Source: Microvirga roseola (GTDB taxonomy: Bacteria > Pseudomonadota > Alphaproteobacteria > Rhizobiales > Beijerinckiaceae). From it: 64,000 nucleotides of DNA. Below, in pieces: positions 38,476-48,036 of this stretch. The stretch is taken from contig NZ_JAJATX010000005.1 of the NCBI RefSeq assembly GCF_020866965.1, positions 1-64,000 of the forward strand, in the 5' to 3' direction. Position numbers and translations under genes: made by a program. Under the pieces are notes generated by a model. It was not told where the DNA came from and did no database searches. It was given only the letters and a program-made list of their open reading frames with translations. How positions within the stretch are numbered: position 1 is the first letter of the stretch; each line of letters opens with the position of its first letter.

Positions 38476-39510
38476 TCACTGGGCCGAGCCCTGCGGCAGC
38501 CCGCCCTTGGCGGTGGTCGCCGCGGCCTCCGCCTTCGCCCCGGCCCGCAGGATCGCCCGCTCCACGAGGTCGGGGCTGGCCCTCAACGCACCCAGCTCGA
38601 AGGCCGACATGGCGAGCATCACATGGGCGAGGTTCGGCTGGGGCGTGCCGTTTTCGGCAAAGAGCTTGAGGTCGTCCTCCGGCCCGAGGTTCAGCCCCTC
38701 GACCATCCGGCTCGCATAGTTGCGCAGGCGTTGTTCATCGGGGGCGCAGGCGGTGACGGCAGCCTTTGGCGCAACGGAGGCGGTCGCTGCAGGCTCGCGC
38801 CCGGGCTGAGGGCGGGCGGCCGCGCGGGGCGGGCGTCGAGGCTCGGCCTTCTGCTTCTCCCCCATTCCCGAGGCGATGTCGGGCACGCGGTACCGTGGTG
38901 TCTTCGGCGCCATCGGGATCACCATGGAGACCCGCCCGGACTTGCCGCCGGGCCTGGCCTTTGCGGTGTAGCGCACCCTCCCCTTCCCGCGGCGCGAGGC
39001 GAGATAGCGGGCGCGGACCGTGCCGCCGATGCCCTTGACCGCCAGGACCGCCACGCCGCCGATGCCCGTGGCGATGTTGCACTCCGCCGGCGCCCAGCGG
39101 CGCACGATGGCAAGAGCCGATTTGCGGCCGAAATCGAGATAGTAGCGCCGCAGCAGGGTGGCCGCGGCATCGGCCCCATGATCGGCCGAAACGAAGCCGA
39201 CATGGCCCTCATTGTCGGTCGCGATCTCCCCGTTCCAGCGGGCGCTCTTGATGCACCAGTAGTTGTTGAGCTTCACGCAGCGCGTCACCACCGGCCGCTC
39301 GGCCCCGAGCAGCGTCACCAGCGCGATCGCGGCTTTCGGCTCCAGGGCCTCCACGGCCTGCGAGCGCCAGTTGGTCACCGCCCGTTCCCCGGCCTCGTAG
39401 CGGGCCTCAGTCACCTGCGTCCCGCTCACGGCCTCGCCGGGAGAAGCCAGCGCGTCGGGCAGCAGGGCGCGCCCGGCAAGGAAGAGCGCAAGCAGCGTCT
39501 CAGGCACCAT
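38476..39510 (-). CDS. Hypothetical exported protein, possibly phage P5-like muramidase-type fold
   Basis: A 344-residue protein with a hydrophobic N terminus and no firm family. Residues about 75-145 (CVKLNNYWCIKSARWNGE ... GFVSADHGADAAATLLRRYYLDFG ... ALAIVRRWAPAEC) recall the structural-protein-P5-like domain seen in phages and some bacteria. There a Leu-Leu-x-x-Tyr segment and an Ile-x-x-Trp-Ala-Pro segment follow an NN-containing start. The C-terminal half is low complexity with Arg/Pro and Ala runs, then a helical tail. It is upstream of ycjX-ycjF on the same strand. The domain suggestion is from pattern memory and weak. Confidence 0.45.
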   Translation of the reverse strand: MVPETLLALFLAGRALLPDALASPGEAVSGTQVTEARYEAGERAVTNWRSQAVEALEPKAAIALVTLLGAERPVVTRCVKLNNYWCIKSARWNGEIATDNEGHVGFVSADHGADAAATLLRRYYLDFGRKSALAIVRRWAPAECNIATGIGGVAVLAVKGIGGTVRARYLASRRGKGRVRYTAKARPGGKSGRVSMVIPMAPKTPRYRVPDIASGMGEKQKAEPRRPPRAAARPQPGREPAATASVAPKAAVTACAPDEQRLRNYASRMVEGLNLGPEDDLKLFAENGTPQPNLAHVMLAMSAFELGALRASPDLVERAILRAGAKAEAAATTAKGGLPQGSAQ

Positions 39511-39664
39511 GTGGGATCAGCCCCCTTACACCCAAATCCATTTGGGATGGCGTTTCAGGCAGAACGATGATGTGGAGGAATTGTTCGGCAAGGGAAGGAT
39601 GAAGCAGGGGACGAAGGCCGATGCCCTGCCGGGGAACAAGGGAGCTGAATCCTAGTTTGGGTGC

Positions 39665-39961
39665 ATGCCCCGATATTACTGCCACATCCGGCAAGGCGGC
39701 CAGATCATCGAGGACTCCGAAGGGGTCGATCTTCCCGACATCGATGCGGCCCGGGACGACGCCCTCCATGGCATCCGCGACCTTCTTAGCGAGGCCGTCC
39801 GGCAAGGGAAGGACGATTGGCTCGACGACGCCATCATCATCGCGGACGAGACGGGGCGGGAGCTGATGACGATCCCGTTCATCGAGGCGCTGCCGCCGCG
39901 TCTATACAAGGCCATGCTTGCCGTGCTCTCCTCGGCCTCCAAGCCGTCACGTCATTCCTGA
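39665..39961 (+). CDS. DUF6894-type small protein
   Basis: A 98-residue protein beginning MPRYYCHIRQGGQIIEDSEG and carrying LPDIDAARDDALHG. This is the pattern of a small protein family frequent in Rhizobiales (DUF6894): an N-terminal Arg-Tyr/Phe-Tyr-x-His start, an acidic D-x-x-G turn and a helix with EA-type residues. Function is unknown. It lies 17 bases upstream of the Crp/Fnr regulator on the same strand. Confidence 0.65.
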   Translation: MPRYYCHIRQGGQIIEDSEGVDLPDIDAARDDALHGIRDLLSEAVRQGKDDWLDDAIIIADETGRELMTIPFIEALPPRLYKAMLAVLSSASKPSRHS

Positions 39962-39978
39962 GCTTCTAGGCTGCAAGC

Positions 39979-40704
39979 ATGTCTCATCCCCTGATCGTCA
40001 ATCTTGAGCGGCATGGCCCGCTCTCCGACGAGGAAAGACAGGTACTCCAACAGATTACGGCTCGCGTCGTCGCCTATCGCCCGCGCGAGGAGATCGTGGC
40101 CGAGGGCAGCACTCCGTCCCACAGCAGCCTCATCCTCGAGGGCTTCGCCACCCGCCACAACCATTCAGCCGATGGGAAGCGGCAGATCACGGCCTTTCAC
40201 GTGCCCGGCGACTTTGCCGACCTGCATAGCTTCCTCCTCAAGAGGATGGACGGCGGCGTCGGTGCGCTCACCGCCTGCAGGGTCGCCCAGGTGGCCCACG
40301 GCGACTTGAGGGAGATCACGAAACGCTATCCGTATCTGACGCGCGTGCTCTGGTTCACCACGCTCGTCGACGGGGCCGTGCACCGGGCGTGGATGACCAC
40401 ACTCGGGCGCATGGCGGCCGGTGAGCGCCTCGCGCACTTCTTCTGCGAGCTGCGCGACCGCCTGGAAACCGTGGGCATGACGAAGGGTGACAGCTACGAA
40501 CTGCCGATCACGCAGGAGGAGCTGGGCGACGCCTTCGGCATGAGCACCGTCCACGTGAACCGGGTTCTCCAGGAGCTCCGGGCGGAGGGGCTCATCGCCT
40601 CGCACGGCAAGACCCTGGTGATTAGGGATTGGGAGCGCCTCAAGCATATGGGGCAGTACGATCCCGGCTACCTTCACAAGGATCAGAAGCTAGAACGGGA
40701 TTGA
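39979..40704 (+). CDS. Crp/Fnr-family transcription regulator
   Basis: A 241-residue regulator. The cyclic-nucleotide-binding-type beta domain covers about residues 25-135 (with GFATRHNHSADGKRQITAFHVPGDFADLHSF), followed by the dimer helix and a C-terminal helix-turn-helix (TQEELGDAFGMSTVHVNRVLQELRAEGLI, about 175-205). No N-terminal or other cysteine cluster for an iron-sulfur centre is visible, so it is not a classical oxygen-sensing Fnr. Target genes are unknown. Confidence 0.88.
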   Translation: MSHPLIVNLERHGPLSDEERQVLQQITARVVAYRPREEIVAEGSTPSHSSLILEGFATRHNHSADGKRQITAFHVPGDFADLHSFLLKRMDGGVGALTACRVAQVAHGDLREITKRYPYLTRVLWFTTLVDGAVHRAWMTTLGRMAAGERLAHFFCELRDRLETVGMTKGDSYELPITQEELGDAFGMSTVHVNRVLQELRAEGLIASHGKTLVIRDWERLKHMGQYDPGYLHKDQKLERD

Positions 40705-40721
40705 GGATACCCGCCTCAGCC

Positions 40722-41246
40722 CTAATCGTCCTCGCCGTTCCCCAATGATTTCGGCGTGATGAAGCGCTCCAGCCGCCCGGTCTTGCGCTGGATCGCGGCC
40801 CAGCTCTCCTGCGGGAAGTCGATCACCGCGAGCCCCGCCGTCGGGTATTTCCGCCCGAGCCTCAGGAGCCCGTCCGTGTCGCCCCCCGCGATCAGGAGCG
40901 CGGCCAGATCCTCGAAGCCGGGATTGTGGCCGATCATCAGCAGGGTGCGGATGCCGGGCTCGACCTCCTGCAGCACCTTCAGGAGCCGCGCGACCGGGGC
41001 CTCGTAGATGCGGCCGTCGAGTTGCGCCTCAACCTCGCCGAGGATGGGCTGGACAAGATCCCAGGTGTCCTGCGTCCGCCGGGCCGGCGAGACGAGGGCC
41101 AGATCGGGCTTGAGCCCCTGCTCCTTCAGGTAGGCGCCCATCAGGACTGCCGCGTCCCGCCCGCGCCCTGCGAGCGGCCGGTCGACGTCGGGAACACCGG
41201 AGGGCCAGGCGGCCTTGGCATGGCGCAGGAGGAGGAGCCGGAGCAT
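40722..41246 (-). CDS. SixA-type histidine phosphatase
   Basis: A 174-residue phosphoglycerate-mutase-fold enzyme. The phospho-His motif LLLRHAKAAW is at the N terminus, and the second catalytic His is in LLMIGHNPGFEDLA (about residue 105). Length and sequence match SixA-like phosphohistidine phosphatases. Its ATG overlaps the stop of the upstream moxR gene (TGATG), so translation is coupled. It converges on the Crp/Fnr gene with 17 bases between them. Confidence 0.88.
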   Translation of the reverse strand: MLRLLLLRHAKAAWPSGVPDVDRPLAGRGRDAAVLMGAYLKEQGLKPDLALVSPARRTQDTWDLVQPILGEVEAQLDGRIYEAPVARLLKVLQEVEPGIRTLLMIGHNPGFEDLAALLIAGGDTDGLLRLGRKYPTAGLAVIDFPQESWAAIQRKTGRLERFITPKSLGNGEDD

Positions 41247-42112
41247 CAGCGCCCCTCTCGTCTCGCGATGAAGGCGAGTTTTTTGAACAGGCTCACATCC
41301 TGCTCGTTCTTCAACAGCGCCCCATGGAGCGGCGGAATGAGCTTGCGGGTGTCGCGCTCCCGCAATTGCTCGGGGCCGATATCCTCCGAGAGCAGCAGCT
41401 TGAGCCAGTCGAGCAGCTCGGAGGTGGAGGGCTTCTTCTTCAGTCCCGGCACCTCGCGGATGTCGAAGAAGATCTTGAGCGCCTCCTCGACGAGGCGGTG
41501 CTTGATGCCGGGGTAGTGCACCTCGACGATCCGGGCCATGGTCTCGGCGTCCGGGAACTTGATGTAGTGGAAGAAGCAGCGGCGCAGGAAGGCGTCCGGC
41601 AGCTCCTTCTCGTTGTTGGAGGTGATGATGACGATGGGCCGCCGCTCGGCCCGAACCGTCTCCCCCGTCTCATAAACGTGGAACTCCATGCGGTCGAGCT
41701 CGAGCAGCAGGTCGTTCGGGAACTCGATGTCGGCCTTGTCGATTTCGTCGATCAGGAGTACGGGCCTCGCATCGGAGGCGAAGGCCTCCCACAGCTTGCC
41801 GCGCTTGATGTAGTGGCGGATGTCCGACACCCGCGGATCGCCGAGCTGGCTGTCGCGCAGGCGCGAGACCGCATCGTATTCGTAGAGCCCCTGCTGGGCC
41901 TTGGTGGTGGACTTGATGTGCCAGGTGAGAAGCGGGGCATTCAGGCTCCGGGCGATCTCCTCCGCCAGGACCGACTTGCCGGTGCCGGGCTCGCCCTTCA
42001 CCAGGAGCGGACGCTCCAGCGCGATCGCCGCATTCACCGCGACCTTCAGGTCCTCGGTTGCGACATACGACTCCGTTCCGGCAAAACGCGCCATTCCCAC
42101 CATTCCTTCCAT
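41246..42112 (-). CDS. MoxR-family AAA+ ATPase
   Basis: About 288 residues. Walker A GEPGTGKS follows the family lead-in [10 protein letters not shown]; Walker [12 protein letters not shown] and sensor 1 [21 protein letters not shown] follow. MoxR ATPases act as chaperones for metal-enzyme maturation together with VWA-domain partners. A CoxE-like VWA gene is in this window, but about 3.4 kb away on the other strand. Several Met codons near the start are possible (42115, 42112, 42103, 42094); family members usually begin just before RFxGTxxYVATxDLK. Its stop codon overlaps the sixA-type start. Confidence 0.88.
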   Translation of the reverse strand: MEGMVGMARFAGTESYVATEDLKVAVNAAIALERPLLVKGEPGTGKSVLAEEIARSLNAPLLTWHIKSTTKAQQGLYEYDAVSRLRDSQLGDPRVSDIRHYIKRGKLWEAFASDARPVLLIDEIDKADIEFPNDLLLELDRMEFHVYETGETVRAERRPIVIITSNNEKELPDAFLRRCFFHYIKFPDAETMARIVEVHYPGIKHRLVEEALKIFFDIREVPGLKKKPSTSELLDWLKLLLSEDIGPEQLRERDTRKLIPPLHGALLKNEQDVSLFKKLAFIARREGR

Positions 42113-42189
42113 CATCACGACCCTATGTCCTGCGGCCCCCTTTCGGCAACCGCCCGCATCGGTTAAGCCCCATAACAAAGGAGAACACC

Positions 42190-43476
42190 ATGGCTGACAA
42201 CCGTTACCACAAGGACCGCATCGGCAATCACAAGCTGAAGCCCGAAACGCTGATGCTGGGCTACGGCTATGACCCGACCCTGTCGGAAGGCGCCGTGAAG
42301 CCCCCGGTCTTCCTGACCTCGACCTTCGTGTTCAACAGCGCCGAGCACGGCAAGGAATTCTTCGACTACGTGGCCGGCCGCCGGGAGCCGCCGCAGGGCG
42401 AGGCCGCCGGCCTCGTCTATTCCCGCTTCAACCATCCGAATTCCGAGATCGTCGAGGACAGGCTCGCGATCTTCGAGGAGGCGGAGGCGGGCCTTCTCTT
42501 CTCCTCCGGCATGTCGGCCATCGCCACGACGATCCTGGCCTTCGCCCGGCCCGGCGACGTGATTCTCCACTCCCAGCCCCTTTACGGCGGCACGGAGACG
42601 CTGATCGCCAAGACCCTCGCCAACATGAACATCGCAGCCGTCGGCTTCGGCGACGGCGTGGATGAGGCGAGCATCCGCGCCGCGGCCAAGGAGGCCCAAG
42701 GCAAGGGCCGCGTGGCGATCATCATGATCGAGACGCCCTCCAACCCGCTCAACACCCTGGTGGATGTCGCCCTCATCCGCCGGGTCGCCGACGAAATCGC
42801 CGCCGCGCAGGGGCACCGCCCCATTATCGTTTGCGACAACACCCTACTCGGGCCCCTCTTCCAGAAGCCCCTGAAGCACGGTGCGGACATCTCGGTCTAT
42901 TCGCTGACGAAATATGTCGGCGGTCATTCCGACCTGATCGCCGGCGCGGCTCTGGGCTCCAAGGAGTTGATGAAGACCGTGCGCCTGCTGCGTTCCGCCA
43001 TCGGCACCCAGCTCGACCCGCATTCCTGCTGGATGCTCGGCCGCTCCCTCGAGACGCTGGCGCTTCGCATGTCGGCGGCCAACCGCAATGCGGAGATCGT
43101 GGCCCAGTTCCTGCACGAGCATCCGGGCGTCGTGAAGGTCCACCACCTCGCCTACCTGCCGGAAGGCTCCCGGGCGAAGGAGGTCTATCAGGCCCAAAGC
43201 GACGCTCCGGGCTCCACCTTCTCCTTCGACGTGAAGGGCGGCGAGGCGGAGGCCTTCAAGGTCCTCAACGCGCTCCAGGTCTTCAAGCTCGCAGTGAGCC
43301 TGGGCGGCACCGAGTCGCTCATCTCGCATCCGGCTTCCACCACCCATTCGGGCGTGCCGAAGGCGACCCGCGACCGCCTCGGCGTGTCCGATGCGACGAT
43401 CCGCGTCTCCATCGGCATCGAGCACCCGGACGACCTGGTGGCCGACCTCGCGCAGGCGCTCGCGACCCTCGGGTAA
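42190..43476 (+). CDS. Cystathionine gamma-synthase-family PLP enzyme
   Basis: A 428-residue PLP enzyme of the Cys/Met metabolism family. The PLP-Lys is in [18 protein letters not shown]; other markers are [18 protein letters not shown] and ETPSNPLN, and the C-terminal substrate region contains [18 protein letters not shown]. Family members include cystathionine gamma-synthase, methionine gamma-lyase and O-acetylhomoserine sulfhydrylase, and the exact reaction cannot be fixed here. The start at 42190 has a good AAAGGAG ribosome site. It is divergent from moxR with only 77 bases between start codons. Confidence 0.9.
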   Translation: MADNRYHKDRIGNHKLKPETLMLGYGYDPTLSEGAVKPPVFLTSTFVFNSAEHGKEFFDYVAGRREPPQGEAAGLVYSRFNHPNSEIVEDRLAIFEEAEAGLLFSSGMSAIATTILAFARPGDVILHSQPLYGGTETLIAKTLANMNIAAVGFGDGVDEASIRAAAKEAQGKGRVAIIMIETPSNPLNTLVDVALIRRVADEIAAAQGHRPIIVCDNTLLGPLFQKPLKHGADISVYSLTKYVGGHSDLIAGAALGSKELMKTVRLLRSAIGTQLDPHSCWMLGRSLETLALRMSAANRNAEIVAQFLHEHPGVVKVHHLAYLPEGSRAKEVYQAQSDAPGSTFSFDVKGGEAEAFKVLNALQVFKLAVSLGGTESLISHPASTTHSGVPKATRDRLGVSDATIRVSIGIEHPDDLVADLAQALATLG

Positions 43477-43664
43477 ACTCCGCATGGCAGAAGCTGGCAT
43501 GCGGAAGTGAAGGGCATGCCAGTGAACTGTCAGCGCCATACCCGCCCGGGGCGTGCCCAGCCTGGATGTCCCCTGGGCTCTCTCGGCCGCGCCCTGAGTA
43601 GAGTTTGCCCTTGCGCTCCGGCTCCCCCTGCAACCAAGATGCCCCGAACCGGATGAAAGAGTAG

Positions 43665-45455
43665 ATGGCCGCTTCGATAGACCTGCACGCTTATCAGGAA
43701 CCTATTCTCTTTCTGGCAACGGCAGGCATCGTCGTCCCCCTGTTCCACCGGCTGAAGATCAGCCCGGTCCTGGGGTTTCTCGGCGCAGGCGCGCTGCTGG
43801 GGCCCTACGGCCTCGGGCGTCTGGTGCAGGAGCATCCCTGGGTCGACTGGCTGACCTTCACCGACCCGGAGGGAACGTCGAGGCTCGCCGAATTCGGCGT
43901 GGTCTTCCTGCTCTTCACCATCGGCATCGAGCTGTCCTGGCAGAGGTTGAGAACGCTCCGCCGCCTCGTCTTCGGCTTCGGATCGCTCCAGGTTCTCACC
44001 TGTGCGCTGGCCATCGGCCTTCTTGCCATGAGCCTTGCCGGCTCCGTCACGGGGGCCGCCATCATCGGCATAGCCTTCGCCCTGTCCTCCACCGCCATCG
44101 TCCTGCCGGTCCTGGCGGAACAGAAGCGGCTCAACACCACGGCCGGCCGCGCGAGCTTCTCTGCCCTCCTGTTCCAGGATCTCCTGGTCGCCCCGATCCT
44201 CTTCACTGTCGCCGCGCTCGATAGGAGGGTGCCGGGAGCGACCATGGGCTCCTTTGCCCTTGCGCTCCTGCAGGCAGGCCTTGCCCTGATGCTCATCGTG
44301 GTGCTCGGGAGGGTGATCCTGCGCCCCTTCTTCCAGCTCGTCTCGGCCACGAGAAGTCCCGAGGCCTTTATGGCGGCCTGCCTGCTCGTCGTCATCGCGA
44401 CGAGCCTGATCGCCGCCGCGAGCGGGCTCTCCATGGCGCTCGGCGCCTTCATCGCGGGTATTCTTCTGTCCGAAACCGAGTACCGCCGCGCCATCGACAC
44501 GACGATCCAGCCCTTCAAGGGCCTCCTGCTCGGCGTCTTCTTCGTGTCGGTCGGCATGAGCCTCGACTTTTTCCGCTTCTATGAGATCCCGCTGGCCATC
44601 CTCGCGGTGGCGACCGCCGTCATCTCCATCAAGAGCGTGATCATCTTCTGGCTCGCCCGCCCCTTCGGCCTCAATGCGTCGGAAGCGGCGGAGACGAGCC
44701 TGCTCCTCGGCCCCGGCGGGGAATTCGCCCTCGTCATCCTCGGCAGCGCCATGGCTGCGGGACTCGTTCCCGATGGGATCGGCCGGGACCTCCTGCTCGT
44801 GACCACGCTCACGATGATCGCCATTCCGGTTCTCGCCCGCATTGCGCGCCGACTGAGCCGGCAGCTCGAAAGAACGCGCCCGAGCAATCCGGCGGCCTCC
44901 GTCCCGCCGCCGTCGGACGAGGTCAACCGCGTCATCATCGCCGGTTACGGCCGGGTCGGCCGGCTCGTCGGCGACATGCTCGAACGTCACAAGGTGCCCT
45001 ATCTCGCCATCGACATGGACCCGGCCAGGGTCGCGGAGGAGCGCAAGGCCGGGAAGCCCGTCTTCTTCGGCGACGGGTCCTATCCCGACTTCCTGCGGGC
45101 CTGCGGCATCGAATATTCGCGCGCCCTCGTCATCACTCTGGACGTTCCCAGCGCCATCGAGGCGGTCGTCACCGCCGCCCGCCAGGAGCGGCCCGACATC
45201 ACCATCGTCGCCCGGGCGCGGGACGCACGGCACGCCGCCCTCCTCTACGATCTCGGCGTGGACGATGCGGTGCCGGAAACGATCGAAGCCTCCCTTCAGC
45301 TCAGCGAGGCGGTGCTGGCGGATATCGGCGTGCCCATGGGCCTCGTCATCGCCTCGATCCACGAGCGCCGCGACGAGTTCAGGGAGATCCTGAAGAAGAA
45401 CAACCGCAAGCCGGAACCGGCCGAGTTCCGGGCGCGGAGGACCATCGGAAAGTGA
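43665..45455 (+). CDS. CPA2-family cation/proton antiporter with TrkA-N domain (KefB/YbaL type)
   Basis: A 596-residue protein. An N-terminal exchanger domain of about 12 helices (residues 15-400) carries the CPA2 patterns GFLGAGALLGPYG, ALSSTAIVLPVL and LGPGGEFALVILG. A cytoplasmic TrkA-N nucleotide-binding domain follows (VIIAGYGRVGRLVGDML, about 423-440). These systems exchange potassium or sodium for protons and are gated by nucleotides or glutathione. No KefF/KefG-like partner is nearby. The VWA gene follows after 53 bases on the same strand. Confidence 0.92.
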   Translation: MAASIDLHAYQEPILFLATAGIVVPLFHRLKISPVLGFLGAGALLGPYGLGRLVQEHPWVDWLTFTDPEGTSRLAEFGVVFLLFTIGIELSWQRLRTLRRLVFGFGSLQVLTCALAIGLLAMSLAGSVTGAAIIGIAFALSSTAIVLPVLAEQKRLNTTAGRASFSALLFQDLLVAPILFTVAALDRRVPGATMGSFALALLQAGLALMLIVVLGRVILRPFFQLVSATRSPEAFMAACLLVVIATSLIAAASGLSMALGAFIAGILLSETEYRRAIDTTIQPFKGLLLGVFFVSVGMSLDFFRFYEIPLAILAVATAVISIKSVIIFWLARPFGLNASEAAETSLLLGPGGEFALVILGSAMAAGLVPDGIGRDLLLVTTLTMIAIPVLARIARRLSRQLERTRPSNPAASVPPPSDEVNRVIIAGYGRVGRLVGDMLERHKVPYLAIDMDPARVAEERKAGKPVFFGDGSYPDFLRACGIEYSRALVITLDVPSAIEAVVTAARQERPDITIVARARDARHAALLYDLGVDDAVPETIEASLQLSEAVLADIGVPMGLVIASIHERRDEFREILKKNNRKPEPAEFRARRTIGK

Positions 45456-45508
45456 GCCCCGCGAGCATTCGCCCTTGACCTCGCCCGCTCTTGCCTGACA
45501 CTGGCGCG

Positions 45509-46684
45509 ATGTTTCTCACCTTCTTCACCGAGTTGCGCGCGGCCAAGGTGCCGGTATCGCTCAGGGAGTATCTCTCTCTGCTGGAGGCGCTCGACCGGGA
45601 TCTCGCGGACAAGAGCGTCGAGGAATTCTACTATCTGTCTCGCGCCTGCCTCGTGAAGGATGAGCGGCATTTCGACCGTTTCGATCAGGTTTTCTCCCAT
45701 GTCTTCAAGGGTCTCGAGAGCACGGGCCAAGCTCTCGGGGAGACGGAGATCCCCGAAGAGTGGCTCCGCAAGCTCACCGAGCGCTACCTGACCGACGAGG
45801 AGAAGCGCCAGATCGAGGCCATGGGCTGGGACAAGCTCTGGGAAACCTTGAAGAAGCGCCTCGACGAGCAGAAGGGCCGCCATCAGGGCGGCAACAAATG
45901 GATCGGGACTGGCGGCACATCGCCCTATGGGGCCTATGGCTACAATCCCGAAGGCATCCGCATCGGCCAGGACAAGAACCGCAACTTCCGCGCCGTGAAG
46001 GTGTGGGACAAGCGCGAGTTCAGGGACTTCGACGACAATGTGGAGCTCGGCGTGCGCAACATGCGCATTGCGCTGCGCCGTTTGCGCCGCTTCGCCCGCA
46101 CCGGAGCGCCGGAGGAACTCGACCTCGACGGAACGATCCACGAGACGGCCCACAGGGGCTATCTCGATGTGCGCCTGCGGCCGGAACGCCGCAATGCGGT
46201 GAAGGTCCTGCTCTTCCTCGATGTCGGCGGCTCCATGGACTGGCACATCGAGACCGCGGAGGAGCTCTTTTCGGCCGCAAGGCTCGAATTCAAGCATTTC
46301 GAGCACTTCTACTTCCACAACTGCGTCTATGAGAATCTCTGGAAGGAAAACCGCCGACGCTTCGACGAGAAGATCCCCACCCTGGACGTGATCCGCACCT
46401 ATGGGTCGGACTACCGGGTGGTCTTCGTGGGCGACGCCTCCATGAGTCCTTATGAGATCATGACGCCCGGCGGCTCCGTCGAGCATTGGAACGAGGAGCC
46501 CGGCCGGGCCTGGCTGCAGCGCATCCTCGACCATTTCCCGAAGGCGGTCTGGCTGAACCCGGTGCCGCAATCGCACTGGGGCTACGCCCAATCCATCACC
46601 CTCATGCGCCAGCTCTTCGCCGACCGCATGTACCCGCTCAACCTGGAAGGCATCGATCAGGCGATGCGTGCACTGGTGCGTTGA
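45509..46684 (+). CDS. CoxE-like VWA-domain protein
   Basis: A 391-residue protein of the CoxE/YehP-type VWA group: N-terminal helical domain (FFTELRAAKVPVSLREYLSLLEAL), a charged middle with a conserved-looking Gly/Tyr segment (GTGGTSPYGAYGYNP), then VWA with the metal-site motif LLFLDVGGSMDWHIE (the Ser-x-Ser is Gly-Gly-Ser here). Such proteins pair with MoxR ATPases in metal-centre insertion or complex assembly. The likely partner ATPase is about 3.4 kb upstream on the opposite strand. I chose the ATG at 45509; a TTG six codons upstream is less likely. The next gene starts four bases after its stop. Confidence 0.85.
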   Translation: MFLTFFTELRAAKVPVSLREYLSLLEALDRDLADKSVEEFYYLSRACLVKDERHFDRFDQVFSHVFKGLESTGQALGETEIPEEWLRKLTERYLTDEEKRQIEAMGWDKLWETLKKRLDEQKGRHQGGNKWIGTGGTSPYGAYGYNPEGIRIGQDKNRNFRAVKVWDKREFRDFDDNVELGVRNMRIALRRLRRFARTGAPEELDLDGTIHETAHRGYLDVRLRPERRNAVKVLLFLDVGGSMDWHIETAEELFSAARLEFKHFEHFYFHNCVYENLWKENRRRFDEKIPTLDVIRTYGSDYRVVFVGDASMSPYEIMTPGGSVEHWNEEPGRAWLQRILDHFPKAVWLNPVPQSHWGYAQSITLMRQLFADRMYPLNLEGIDQAMRALVR

Positions 46685-46688
46685 TCCG

Positions 46689-47258
46689 ATGACCTCGACC
46701 TACACCCACAGCCCCCGCCCGGTTGGCGGACCGATCAGCTTCGCGCTCAAGGGCGACAGGCTTACCGTCGATTCGGGCCGCAAGGTCCAGGAGGTCGCGC
46801 TTGGCGCGGTCGAGACCGTACGTATGACCTACGAGCCGGGCCGGCTGTCCCAGAAAGCCTTCCGGACCAAGGTGACCCTGAAGGACGGCAAGTCCTTTAC
46901 CTTCACCTCTCTCAACTGGAAGAGCCTTGTGGAGGCTCAGGAGATGACGGGCGAGTACCGCGCCTTTGCGCAGGCGCTCTGCGATGCCATCGCCCGCGCG
47001 AATCCCGAGGCGCGCTTCGTTGCCGGAAAGCCCTGGTGGCTCTGGGCCTCGACGACCGCCCTCGCCTTCGCCTCGCTGCTGGTCATGGCCGTGCTGATCG
47101 GGCGGGCGCTTCAGATGGGATCGACGGGTGTTGCCCTCATGGGAGCCCTGTTCGCCCTGGTCGGGATCTGGCAGATCGAGCCTATGGTGCGGCTCAACAA
47201 GCCGCGCCCTTTCCGGCCTGACCTGCCCCCGGCAGAACTCATGCCGAGGGTTTCCTGA
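46689..47258 (+). CDS. Membrane protein of unknown function
   Basis: A 189-residue protein: a soluble N-terminal domain with a beta-rich PH-like pattern (FALKGDRLTVDSGRKVQEVALGAVETVRMTYEPG, about 20-80), then two membrane helices (about 120-142 and 147-168). Function unknown. It starts four bases after the CoxE-like gene, implying one transcript. It converges on the universal stress protein gene with 17 bases between stops and no visible terminator. Confidence 0.65.
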   Translation: MTSTYTHSPRPVGGPISFALKGDRLTVDSGRKVQEVALGAVETVRMTYEPGRLSQKAFRTKVTLKDGKSFTFTSLNWKSLVEAQEMTGEYRAFAQALCDAIARANPEARFVAGKPWWLWASTTALAFASLLVMAVLIGRALQMGSTGVALMGALFALVGIWQIEPMVRLNKPRPFRPDLPPAELMPRVS

Positions 47259-47275
47259 GCATTGGCCGAAAGCTC

Positions 47276-47701
47276 CTAAGTCCTCACCACTAGCACCGAG
47301 CACCTGGCGTGGCGCACGATGGTGGAGGCGTTGGAGCCAAGCAGATAGGTCGCCATGGTCGGCCGGTGGGAGCCGATGACGATGAGGTCCGCGCCGGTCT
47401 TCTCCGCCTCGTCCAGGACCTCGTTGTAGACGGACCCGAGGCGGACAACCGCCGAGACGCGCTCTGCCGGAAGCGCCACCTTGGCCGCCAGCTCGGCCAG
47501 CTTCTTCTCCGCATCCGCCTGCTGCTCCGCATCGAAGGTCGGCGGCATGAACTCCATGTAGGTGACCGGCACGATGGAGCGTACATAGATCAGGCGCAGC
47601 GTGCTGTCGGATCCGTTCGCGAGCGCGACCGCCTTGTCGAGAGCCGGCTGCGCCGCCTCGACCTCACCGAGATCGACGGGAACCAGGATCGTCTTGAACA
47701 T
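47276..47701 (-). CDS. Universal stress protein family
   Basis: A 141-residue single UspA domain. It begins MFKTILVPVDLGEVE and ends with the nucleotide-binding pattern LIVIGSHRPTMATYLLGSNAS and VLVVRT. Such proteins bind ATP and support survival of stress. I chose the ATG at 47701, which has a GGAGA ribosome site; the longer frame overlaps the ferredoxin gene. It lies 14 bases downstream of the ferredoxin gene and is probably co-transcribed with it. Confidence 0.9.
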   Translation of the reverse strand: MFKTILVPVDLGEVEAAQPALDKAVALANGSDSTLRLIYVRSIVPVTYMEFMPPTFDAEQQADAEKKLAELAAKVALPAERVSAVVRLGSVYNEVLDEAEKTGADLIVIGSHRPTMATYLLGSNASTIVRHARCSVLVVRT

Positions 47702-47715
47702 GAAAGGTCTCCGGC

Positions 47716-48036
47716 TCAGCCCTGGCGGGCGGGCGTGTGGACGACGAGCCCGTCGAGCTCCGGACGGACGCGGATCTGGCATGACAGGCGCGAGTTCGGG
47801 CGGACGTCGAAGGCGAAATCGAGCATGTCCTCCTCCATAGGCTGAGGCTGTCCGGTAGCGGCTTCCCATTCCTCCGCGACATAGACATGACAGGTCGCGC
47901 ACGAGCAGGCTCCGCCGCATTCGGCCTCTATCCCGGGAACGCCGTTGCGAATGGCGGTCTCCATGACGGTGGCGCCCTCCTCGGCTTCGACCGTCCGGGC
48001 CGTGCCCTCGGAATCGATGAATGTGATGCTGATCAT
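47716..48036 (-). CDS. Adrenodoxin-type [2Fe-2S] ferredoxin
   Basis: A 106-residue ferredoxin. Iron-sulfur ligands are Cys40, Cys46 and Cys49 in ECGGACSCATCH and Cys86 in RLSCQIRV, the vertebrate/bacterial adrenodoxin spacing. It carries electrons to cytochromes P450 or to other oxygenases, or serves iron-sulfur assembly. No such partner gene is nearby; the universal stress protein gene follows on the same strand. Confidence 0.93.
   Translation of the reverse strand: MISITFIDSEGTARTVEAEEGATVMETAIRNGVPGIEAECGGACSCATCHVYVAEEWEAATGQPQPMEEDMLDFAFDVRPNSRLSCQIRVRPELDGLVVHTPARQG

Noticed and set aside
42113-42189. Small hairpin before the cystathionine gamma-synthase-type gene, considered as a SAM riboswitch
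   Set aside because: An AACCG/CGGTT stem is present but the conserved bases of the SAM-II and SAM/SAH classes are not, and the gap is only 77 bases.
43530-45362. A 610-codon open frame on the minus strand
   Set aside because: It is antisense to the CPA2 antiporter and is highly charged with no domain, as expected for a shadow frame.
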